From NCBI GenBank assembly GCA_009761415.1, contig QUOL01000007.1:1054001-1118000 (forward strand): 64,000 nt of DNA. The letters run 5' to 3'. Position numbers and translations under genes: made by a program. The DNA comes from Sarcomyxa edulis (taxonomy: Eukaryota > Basidiomycota > Agaricomycetes > Agaricales > Mycenaceae). The stretch's first letter is position 1. Each line of letters begins with the position of its first letter. The notes under the pieces are model-generated. The model was not told the origin of the DNA. It saw nothing but the letters and a program-made list of their open reading frames with translations, and did no database searches. Of this stretch, positions 10,445-19,437 are shown in pieces.

Positions 10445-11470
10445 TCAAGTGCGAACACCAGCGGTGCAATTGTTTGCGGAGTGCTGTTGATTACCGCACT
10501 GCGAGCACTTGTGAATTCGACCGTTGCGACAGGGAATTACGCCTGTGGTGCACATGCCAGTATTGAACATGCGGCAGACCTCGGTGGTTCGTGCGACATC
10601 GAGGCGGCGGGCTGAGCTGGATGCTTGGGATGCACTAGCGGATGGTCTGGTCTTCCGACAACCCACAAGATGGTCACCCTGGAGCTGTTGGTCAACTTGT
10701 TTCCATCCGGAATAATCGCCTTGCACCATTTCACGTCGCCGACGTGCAAAAAAAGCCATGTGGTACTGCAGAACAGCGCTCCACTCGTAATCGGTGCGAA
10801 GCTTGAGGAAACTCTCCATGTATGACATCGTTGCTAAGGCCACCTCAGCCACCTGACCAGTTGGGACGGCGTGGGCAATTAGGATGCGGATATAGACTGT
10901 AAGGGGGGCTTCGATGGATTGAGGTGTGGGATAGTCTCGCGTGGATGTGTCGGTGCGCACTCGTACCGAACCGTTCTCGAACTCCAAAGTGCCACGGTCG
11001 GCCTTATCACGGTATTTGACGTTGAGTTTGTATAAATCCGAGGGTTTGAGAGTGTGGGTAATTACCGAGATGATGACTGCCTCTTCTACTTCGGGAAACT
11101 GAGCAAGAAGTGATGGAGACGCACCGGCAGCAGGATTTCCAGTGAGAGGCCCTACAAACGGACCCTGTGTGCCGGGCTGAGGACCGCCTGAAGGGTAAGG
11201 GAAGGCTGCAGCTGCAGTGGCACCAGGAGCAGGTCCAACGGGTGTCGGTCCGGGCAACTGTGCTAATACCAGAGGTACAATGGTGTTTGCAATCGACAAT
11301 AGGTCTGCCTGGGATAGCGTGACTGTGGGGGGGGCTGGAGCCTGATTCCCAGCCGGCGCTGCAGGGGGAGGTGGAGGGACTTGGCCTGTGGCCGCATTTT
11401 CGGCAGACATGTTTTGATTTGTAATAGGGGGTGATGAAAAACGACCGTTTGCAGATCTAGCTCTACTCAT
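10445..11470 (-). CDS. Gag-like protein of the retrotransposon
   Basis: The start (MSRARSANGRFSSPP) lies 10 bp inside the A1 repeat edge, the expected place for the first ORF. The protein has 341 residues. The N-terminal third is Pro/Ala/Gly-rich, followed by a helical middle (FPEVEEAVIISVITHTLKPSDLYKLN). The C-terminus has a Cys/His cluster, CRMFNTGMCTTGVIPCRNGR followed by HKCSQCGNQQHSANNC, a zinc-finger and knuckle-like nucleic-acid-binding tail common in fungal and DIRS-type Gag proteins. It ends at a TGA; the pol frame continues in register after it. Role: packaging of element RNA. Confidence 0.8.
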   Translation of the reverse strand: MSRARSANGRFSSPPITNQNMSAENAATGQVPPPPPAAPAGNQAPAPPTVTLSQADLLSIANTIVPLVLAQLPGPTPVGPAPGATAAAAFPYPSGGPQPGTQGPFVGPLTGNPAAGASPSLLAQFPEVEEAVIISVITHTLKPSDLYKLNVKYRDKADRGTLEFENGSVRVRTDTSTRDYPTPQSIEAPLTVYIRILIAHAVPTGQVAEVALATMSYMESFLKLRTDYEWSAVLQYHMAFFARRRREMVQGDYSGWKQVDQQLQGDHLVGCRKTRPSASASQASSSARRLDVARTTEVCRMFNTGMCTTGVIPCRNGRIHKCSQCGNQQHSANNCTAGVRT

Positions 11471-11980
11471 GCAATGACAAGAGAGAAAAAGTTGAGTGAC
11501 TGCGTGCTACGTGCAAGCTGCGAGCGATGCGTGAAGACGGGTGAGATAAATCTACGAAGGGGAGGAAAAGAACTGACCTGCGAGCGATGCGTGAAGACGG
11601 GTGAAGAAAACTTCGCATGCTCGCAGGGCTCGACTATATGTATGAAGACGGAAGTAAAAAGAAAAAGCCCATAGGCGGCGAGGCAGGGAGAATAAAGAGA
11701 CGAGTACGTAGCCGCATGCATTGACCAACTGCAGTCATCACCCTCACCACACTGCACTACCCAACAACACCGGACAAAGGGTAAGGCATGTCACGCGTAT
11801 TCGCACGGTGTGACTCGTCCAAAAGCGTGACATTTTCTGTGGCCTGATTTATTTTTTGGCCTGCTTAATAACAGCTAATCTCCTTGTCACTCTCTGCAAA
11901 GATGTGAAGCCAGATTAGAGCCCACCATGGTCAACTCAAAATTAAGGCTGAGCACGGGTCCGGCTCTATCCGCTGGTACC

Positions 11981-12130
11981 GGTGTGATGACAACTGCAGG
12001 GCTAGGGGCAAAATAGTTTCAGCAACATAACAGTAGTTTGTCCACTAAGGGTTTAGGTGACATTTATTCGAGGGGATTTGTACTAGACGGTAATACCTAG
12101 GTGCTTGAAGATTTTATAACTGAAAGTAAT
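11981..12130 (+). repeat. Diverged direct repeat, copy 1
   Basis: Begins GGTGTGATGACAACTGC. Shared blocks with copy 2 include TAGTTTGTCC, AGGTGACATTT, AGGGGAT and GTACTAG, in the same order and spacing. The copies lie about 970 bp apart and are clearly diverged. They could be the ends of an old short LTR-type element. Confidence 0.6.
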
Positions 12131-12948
12131 GGAGAGGTCAAACAACCTCTGTGAGAATTTTAATGCAATGAGAGGAAGCTCTCTTGAATTTGGAGGAAAA
12201 GGTACTAGCAACAGGGTACTTAACCGATTGGTCTACGGTTGAACCAACAATTTGTTTGAACTTTGGCAATTTTTGAAAGGGGGATCGGTCAAAGCAATGT
12301 GTAATAAATAAGGTGTGAGCTTCTCCTGTTTGGAAATCCTAGATTGTTCTCGTTTTTGTAGATACAGAGATGGGGGGTCTACCCATAGCTACCTCTAACG
12401 TATTTTACCAGTCCGGTATAAGTATTCACCGTCTCCTGCAATTAGGGGTTTGCACTTCTCCCCTTGAGGCCTATTCCTGATGAGAGATGATGCATGAAAC
12501 ACAATTACGGCTATTGGACCTACAGGAAAGATGTCTGTTAAAGTTGACAGAGCATATTTTGAGTGGAGACTTTTGTCTCCAATTGGTCGTTGAGAGGGGT
12601 GATTCCCCACCATCACAATGTTGGCCTTTGAAAAATTTTATACCAGTTGAAATAATGCGGCAACTGAGTCGGCCAATCAAATAGTTCCTAGAACCAATTG
12701 TCCAACAGCCCGGAACTTTGAGTCCCTCTAGGACTACCTATTGTGAAAAGACCAATCGTGTTTGGATCAGTATGAAATTAATTCTGGTTACGTTCATGAA
12801 CAGAAAGGCCTAGGACATTGAAGTTGTCTGGTGACTGAATTGGCCGATCGGCCAGCACATAGGATTGGTCAACAATGAGTCAGACCCTTGAATAGAAATA
12901 ACAATCGGCAGCCTCTGCAACAGCATGCTACATCAAACAGTGATACAC

Positions 12949-13100
12949 GGTGTGATGATGACTACGGCGCTAGGTGCAATTTTAATGTTGCAGCCTAATA
13001 ATAGTTTGTCCGCTAAGAGGTTCAGGTGACATTTGTTATAAGGGGATATGTACTAGGTAGTATATTCTATATGCTTAGATACTTCAGTTATAACAGCAAA
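12949..13100 (+). repeat. Diverged direct repeat, copy 2
   Basis: Begins GGTGTGATGATGACTACGG and keeps the same order of shared blocks as the copy at 11981-12130. No coding sequence was recognised between the copies. Confidence 0.6.
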
Positions 13101-13240
13101 GTGTAAGCATACTGCTTACTCATCCTCATGTACCCTTGTTTGTCTATGCCCTTAGTTACGTTGTCACACGTGGCCTCACACTTCTTTTTTAAAATTATAC
13201 ATTGTGTTTATGGAATTGAGATTGCGAGATTGCAAAGAGA

Positions 13241-13399
13241 CTAAGAAATAAGAGAAGAAACCTCAGTGATATTGTATGCACTATGGTAGATGTATATGTA
13301 CCTAAGAAATAAGAGAAGAACCAATGGTATGTTAGATAGGGAAACCAGTAAAGTAATTGTAAGGACTTACACCTCAGTGATATTGTATGCACTGAGGTG
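13241..13399. repeat. Nested short direct repeats ending in a hairpin
   Basis: A 19-bp motif (CTAAGAAATAAGAGAAGAA) occurs at 13241 and 13302, and a 22-bp motif beginning CCTCAGTGATATTG occurs at 13261 and 13372. The second copy of the latter forms a perfect 10-bp inverted repeat, CACCTCAGTG (13370-13379) with CACTGAGGTG (13390-13399), around a 10-nt loop. Confidence 0.7.
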
Positions 13400-13486
13400 T
13401 TTCGGACACGAACGGGGACTGATCCGCTTTGTATGACGTGACACGTGACCTGACGCCAACAGACTAGCTTGACTCTACGATATTGT

Positions 13487-13501
13487 AAGGGGACTCCCCT
13501 T
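13487..13501. repeat. 15-bp palindrome AAGGGGACTCCCCTT
   Basis: Perfect palindrome around a central C, preceded by TGT and near two CACGTG-type motifs. It could be the start of an LTR remnant, but no partner copy is in the window. Confidence 0.5.
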
Positions 13502-13518
13502 AACGGACAATCTACTAT

Positions 13519-13548
13519 ACCTTTCCTTTCCTTTCCTTTCCTTTCCTT
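13519..13548 (+). repeat. CTTTC pentanucleotide microsatellite
   Basis: About five tandem copies of CTTTC. Just downstream (13605-13630) is a nearly palindromic CGTGACGTCACG block with flanking GCGTGACG/CGTCACGC arms. Confidence 0.85.
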
Positions 13549-13681
13549 CTTACTTACCTGTACCTATATTTCCCTTTTCCCCTTCATTCTATCTCGCGCT
13601 TTTCGCGTGACGTGACGTCACGCGTCACGCGCCAGCAAAGCGGTCAAGCCTGCCAGCAGCAAGGGTTTCCTTATCCTATTC

Positions 13682-13790
13682 TCTTTGGATTCCCCTCTGT
13701 TGTTGTGCAGGTATGCAGTACATCTACTTCTCTATTGTATCTACCTTATCTGATCTATATATCTTTGGATTCCCCTCTGTTGTTGTGCAG
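13682..13790 (+). repeat. Two copies of a 29-bp direct repeat, 80 bp apart
   Basis: The same 29 bases (core TTTGGATTCCCCTCTGTTG, ending GTTGTGCAG) stand at 13682-13710 and 13762-13790. Each copy ends in a pyrimidine-rich stretch and AG, so it resembles a duplicated splice acceptor, but no flanking exon is recognised. Confidence 0.7.
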
Positions 13791-14963
13791 ATTGCTGCCT
13801 TCTTGAGGTTGCCCTTACAGATATCTACCTCAATAGTGTTAACTCTCAGAAGTTCAAAAATCCAAATCCGTCGAGATTTGATCCCGGCGGGTAAGAAATA
13901 CTTCCGTAGAGCCTTTTTTCTACTACTTCAGCAATCCTCCTCTGCCACTGTCTGCATCCTCGATCTCCACAAAAGTAGAGAACCAAGTGGTCTCTGATAG
14001 AAGGTGAATGCTTCAGAGAAAGTTTCCCTGAACTGAAATAGTCAAAAATGAATGTGAGGGGAGGGTGTCACCGTTTCCACTGAGCATCACTTTTGTGAAT
14101 TTGTAGTTGGATTAATTGGGTGATGCAGATGTGACCCACAAACGCACTCCTTGGATCGATGAAAAAAGAGGGTTTTATTTCCCTAGCGATAGATACAAGA
14201 TAGGGGGGGTTTCCGTAGCTATCCTTTTTCCTTTCTCCACACTCTGATACTTGTATTCCCTGTCCTTTCATTTGAAGATAATCTTTTATCCGTAATTAAA
14301 TATCAGGGGAAGCAAATTTCATCTGTTTGCTATGTCTAGCGTGTGGCAGAAAGATTGAGAAGCATTTTCTAGTTTTGCCTTTTTCTGTACACATATACGA
14401 GGTGGGGTAAGGTTCCATAGCACTAGGGGGCATGTCCAAAGAACTAGGGGTGATTTTTGTATTTCTATAAACCCGAGGACCCTATCTACAGTTTCCATGG
14501 CTCTATAAGCCTCTACACAGCATTCTGTGGAACTCTATAGCAACATCCTAGTTTGCTAATGAGTTGGAAAGTTTTGTCCGGGTTTGGACCCGTCCAAATA
14601 GGTTCAACCACATTACCCAAGTCTGGAACCAAGGACCAGATTACAGGTCCGGTCCCTTTATCCAGGGGAATTGTGGGCCAGACTTTGGTCAAGTTCACAC
14701 TGGTTCAGGTCTGAACCTTGGTCCAGGACCGGATTTTGACATCACTATATGAAAGGATCAAAGGAGGAACAGCAACTTGTCAGTAAGTAGTCTAGTTGTC
14801 AGGGACCTGGTTTGTTACATTGCTGTTTGCTGTCAAACCTATCAGACACGACTTACAAGCTATATACTTTGAATACCAGGGAGCCTGAATTTTCAACACC
14901 TTCACCTCAAGCCCATCAACTTCATCAATATCTGAACCTCACAATATTCTACCATCTCAACAA

Positions 14964-17900
14964 ATGGAATCTACCAAGGAAATTATTCAAATGCCTGGCA
15001 ATGCCTGCAGTGCAGGCTCTCCTGAAGATACAAACTTGCATTCTGGAGACCAAAATACCAGTCTAGTTACTTATGCTGGAGACAAGGTAAATAAATAAGC
15101 AGTATAATACAGGCACTTCACTCATTTTCTGTAGAAACAAGCATACATATTCAGTTCAGAAAATGAAAATGAAAATGAAGAAAATGAAATGAGAATAATT
15201 GAAAAGGTACAACCTTGTAATTTATGTGTTTATTGCTTTTGAGCTGACATATAGTATAGTTATCTGAGATACTCCAGCACAAAGATAATGTAGGGAAACT
15301 TGTTTCAGAAACCAATATTCATGAATTGGTGACTTGAATCTTTCCAATCAATTGCAAGACTTTCTACTTATGTTTGTATTGATTTCCTAGTTTAAGGAGA
15401 TTGACAATGTCCTACATATCAACCATAACATTCTGGACAACATTAAAACACTGGTAGAATTGCTACCAAATGACAATTCAGATAGAAAATATGGACAATC
15501 AATTTTGGGAAATATGCTTCTGAAGCACTTTTATGTGTCTGGAGATATGGGAGATGTGCAGCAAGCTGTTCAGATTCAAGAAGAAATCATTGCATCCACT
15601 ACAGATGATCATACTTGTAGAGACAAATTTTTGTCAAATCTGGGAAATGCATTACTATGTCGTTTCCAATATTTAGGAGACAAAATTGATGTTCAAAGGT
15701 CTATTCAGCTTCATGAATCTGCACTACACATAGTGCAATGTGGCTATAAAGATGAAACTGCAAAATCATCTTGTAATCTAAACTGGGGAGCATCATTGTT
15801 TGCTCAATACGGATTATCTAGAGACAGCAATGATTTACAGTTGGCAATTTCAAAATTAGACATAGCACTGAACTTAGAACAAAAAACAACTGATGATCAA
15901 GCTAAATGTAATGATATTTTGGGTAGGGCATGGATGAGAAAATTTGAACAGTCAGGCAGAACTGAGGATATCATAAAATCAATAGATTTTTTCCATAAAG
16001 CTCTTGGTACCATTTCTCACAACCATCCCAATAGACCAACATATCTGAGTAATCTAGGAAATTCATTGCAACTCCGTTTCAAATATCTAGGCAACATAAA
16101 TAATATTCATGGTGCGATAGAAAACCTTCAAAATGCTGTAATGTCTACTTCTAAAGAACATCCAAATAAACATATATATTTGAACAGTCTTGGAACATCA
16201 CTACAATATCGTTTTCAACATCTAGGCAATGTAGATGATCTACACAGTGCTGTAGAAAACCATCAGAATGCTGTAATGTCTACTTTTAAAGAGTATCCGC
16301 ACAGACACATATATCTGAACAATCTTGGAAATTCATTATATCACCGTTTTGAACATTTAGGCAATGAAGATGATTTACACAGTGCTGTAGACAACCATCA
16401 GAATGCTGTAATGTCCACTCCTAAAGACCATCCAAACAGACCCATGCACTTGAACAATCTTGGAACTTCACTACAATACTGTTTTGAACATTTAGGTAAT
16501 GTAAATGATCTACACAATGCTGTAGACAACTATCAGAATGCTGTAATGTCCACTCCTAAAGACCATCCAAACAGAGCCATGTATCTAAACAATCTTGGAA
16601 ATTCACTATATTACCGTTTTGAACATTTGAGCAATGTAGATGATTTACACAGTGCTGTAGAAAGCCACCAGAATGCTGTAATGACTATTTCTAAAAAACA
16701 TCCAAATAGAGCCATGCACTTGAACAATCTTGGAATTTTACTACAATACCGTTTTCAACATCTAGGCAATGTAGATGATTTACACAGTGCTGTAGAAAAC
16801 CATCAGAATGCTGTAATGTCTACTCCCAAGGAACATCCATACAGACTCGTGTATATGAACAGTCTTGGAAATTCATTACAAAACCGTTTTGAACATTTAG
16901 GCAATGTCAATGATTTACACAGTGCTGTAGAAAATCATCAGAATGCTGTAAATTTCACTGCTAAGGGACATCCAAATAGACCAGGTTATTTAAATGACCT
17001 TGGAAAATCATTGAGGTTGCGTTTTCACAAAAATGGAAAACTCTCAGATATTTTAACAAGCATTGAGTATATTCAGCATGCTATCAGCATCGCTCTACCT
17101 AATCATTATAATCTGTCAGAATTTTTAGCTACATTGGGAGATTCCTTTCTTTCCTTATATCAAGTTTCAAAAGACAAATTGACTCTTAAAGATGCAATAG
17201 TATCATGGGTCCAGTGTACTTCTCAAGATATTGACCCTTCTACTATTCAATTGAAAGCTGCATTATCATGGGCTCAATGGGCAAAACAATGCAATGATTC
17301 TTCTGTTCCTTCTGTATTAGAAGCATATACATTTGCACTAAGCATTCTTCCAAAATTAGCTGTGATGGGAAACAGGGTTCACTCTCAATATAATCAGCTT
17401 TCAGTAGCAAAGACTGTTGGGTGTGATGCAGCTGCCGCAGCTATTGATGCAAACAACTTGACAAAAGCATTGGAATGGCTTGAACAAGGAAGATCTGTTG
17501 TTTGGAATCAAAGTATGCATCTTCATACTTCTCTTGATGCTTTATATACTGTAAATTCTGAATTGGCCACAAGATTATCAAATGTGTCCTGGCAGTTAGA
17601 ACATCCCAATACAAATATAGAGACTCAAAAATTACTCCAGAGACAACATGCATTAGCACAAGAATGGAACACTCTTGTGGCTAAAGTAAGATTATTAGAT
17701 AAATTCCAGGATTTTCTAAAACCTGTACAATATGACACATTGAAACATTCATGTAATGAGGGTCTTGTAGTTGTTCTCAATATTAGTAGTGTCAGATGTG
17801 ATGCCTTAATACTTAAGGAATCTCAAGAACCAATTTTACATGTAGAACTCAGAGACTTCTCATACGATCAAGCTTTATATTTACAGAAAAAACTACATGA

Positions 17901-18897
17901 TATATTGTCACAAGGAAGGCTCCGAGAAAGAAACAGTGAACGTCATATCAGGCCTATTTTACTTACTATGCAAAGTGAAGATGATGTTTTCAGATCAATT
18001 CTTGCAGATCTTTGGAAGCATGTTGTTAAACCAGTCCTTGATGCTCTTTCTCTAAATGTGAGTGGTATATATTATTATCTCCCTATGTTTTTATCATTGA
18101 TTTTTACACAGCCTTCAAAAAACCCTCCTAGAATTTGGTGGTGTCCAACTGGCCCCATGTCATTTTTGCCAATTCATGCAGCTGGTCTATATTACAATGA
18201 TTCAGAGAGAGCCGATATAATTCTTGCAGACTTTGTGGTTTCATCTTATACACCCTCATTGACTGCCCTTGTTAAAGCAACCCAAAAAGTACAAAAAAAC
18301 TCTTGTAAACTTCTGACTGTAATTCAGCCAAATACTCCACATCAGCTGCCTCTTCCAGGAACTAAAAAAGAGTTGGAGATTGTGCAAAAATATATGAGCC
18401 ATGTTCCTGGTGTTTCACTTGTAGGCCCACAAGCTACTGTGTCCCAAGTTCTGGAAGCACTAAAAGATTGTTCCTGGGCCCATTTAGCATGTCATGGAAC
18501 ACAGGATTTTAAAAACCCAGCAGAAACTGGTTTACTTCTTGAAGATGGGCGGCTTGCAATTTCTAATCTTATCAAACAAAATCTACCTCATGCAGACTTT
18601 GCTTTTTTGTCAGCATGTCAGACAGCAATGGGAGACACAGAAAATCCAGATGAAGCTATTCATCTTGCTGCTGGAATGTTGATGGCAGGGTATAAGAGTG
18701 TTGTTGCTACTATGTGGTCAATTAGAGATGATGATGCATGGTTCATAGCAGATGTAGTCTATTATCACCTTGGTAAAGGTAAACCTGAGAGCAGCAAATC
18801 TGCAAGAGCCTTGCATGAAGCAACACAGCTTTTAAGGAGGAAGTACAATGGTTCTATGTTTTCCCACTGGGTGCCTTATGTACATATGGGAATTTGA
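14964..18897 (+). CDS. TPR-CHAT domain protein, putative caspase-like protease
   Basis: Model of four exons, all joined in phase 0: 14964-15086, 15135-15206, 15269-15328 and 15391-18897, giving about 1253 residues. The first exons are low-complexity (Glu/Asn-rich). A TPR solenoid follows; 16021-17100 holds eight near-identical 45-residue repeats (type YLNNLGNSLYYRFEHLGNVD, then DLHSAVENHQNAV). After a linker helix region the C-terminal CHAT domain (about 18110-18895) has the expected catalytic His in WAHLACHGTQD and Cys in FAFLSACQTAMGD, so it looks like an active cysteine peptidase of the separase/caspase clan. Such TPR-CHAT proteins are expanded in mushrooms and their substrates are mostly unknown. 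Base composition is plainly more AT-rich than in the flanking housekeeping genes (22 G+C in the 60 bases from 16201). The first exon is the least certain part. Confidence 0.85.
16021..17100 (+). repeat. Eight 135-bp coding repeats (TPR units)
   Basis: The units start at about 16021, 16156, 16291, 16426, 16561, 16696, 16831 and 16966, exactly 135 bp apart. Each begins with an xHPNR-like motif. Nucleotide identity between inner units is high, which points to recent unit duplication or gene conversion. Confidence 0.85.
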
Positions 18898-19437
18898 AGG
18901 AAAATAGATATTGATTTACTGGTTGGAACTCTGTTTAGTTAGCAGTCAATTAGCTGGTCTAAATACATTGTTTTCAGAGATACCATGTTGATAATGTTTG
19001 GTAATATAGTTTCTTAGATATTGCTCAAGTCCAACGATTGCGCTGAGTTGTTCTACGATGCAGTGTAATTCAAGTCCGCAATTTCATAGGGATCATCAGT
19101 GGTTCGACCAAGGTGGGCCTGGTGTAATTCTGTCAAACAGAAAATTGCCATAGGTAAGGCAGGTGCTCAAGTGTAATCTTGTCCCGCGATTACTACAGTC
19201 AGAGTTCGAATGATGTTTGGCTCCGTTGGTATTAGCTTCCGTCGCCCCTCCTACATACCTTACCTTACCTTACGACCACCACCACCACCATCTTTATATC
19301 TCTGAATCAACCACTTGTCTAGTTTTGTCAAGTTCCTCCTAAGTGTCAACACCTGTGTGTCTTCCATCAAGGTAGGAAATGGAGATGAATTGTGTCTTCA
19401 GCTGGCTTGTTCATTTTTGCGGGTGGTAAAAGGTTCT
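18898..19437. other. Intergenic region between CHAT gene and satellite
   Basis: No gene is recognised. It has short microsatellite-like runs: ACCTT repeated near 19256-19272 and ACC repeated near 19275-19290. The satellite begins near 19438. Confidence 0.6.

Larger units (their letters stand above)
7096..11763 (-). mobile_element. Ngaro-like tyrosine-recombinase (YR) retrotransposon
   Basis: Read on the minus strand the order is A1 (11763-11481), gag, RT-RNase H, tyrosine recombinase, B1 (7651-7556), A2 (7555-7273), an 81-bp spacer, B2 (7191-7096). B1 and A2 touch with no gap at 7555/7556. This is the split-direct-repeat plan of Ngaro and related YR retrotransposons, which copy through a circular DNA and integrate with a recombinase rather than a DDE integrase. 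The two A copies (283 bp) differ at one base and the two B copies (96 bp) are identical by eye, so the insertion looks recent. No target-site duplication is seen (left flank ggtcctct, right flank acaacacc), as expected for a YR element. Family assignment is firm at the level of YR retroelement; the Ngaro label rests on the repeat plan and the YR type. Confidence 0.88.
11764..14963. other. AT-rich intergenic region with decayed repeats, no gene recognised
   Basis: About 3.2 kb between the retrotransposon and the CHAT gene. The short open frames show no family motifs and no consistent exon structure. It holds a pair of diverged direct repeats (near 11981 and 12949), a hairpin, two short palindromic blocks, a CTTTC microsatellite and a 29-bp direct repeat, listed separately. 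The mix suggests a graveyard of old mobile elements. Confidence 0.6.

Noticed and set aside
14550..14760. GGTCC/GGACC-rich stretch as a structured RNA or transposon end
   Set aside because: The inverted matches are short and imperfect and no second copy is in the window.
14964..18897. CHAT protein as part of a gRAMP/craspase-type CRISPR system
   Set aside because: Only the domain pair TPR-CHAT is shared; no effector or CRISPR array is present and the host is a fungus.
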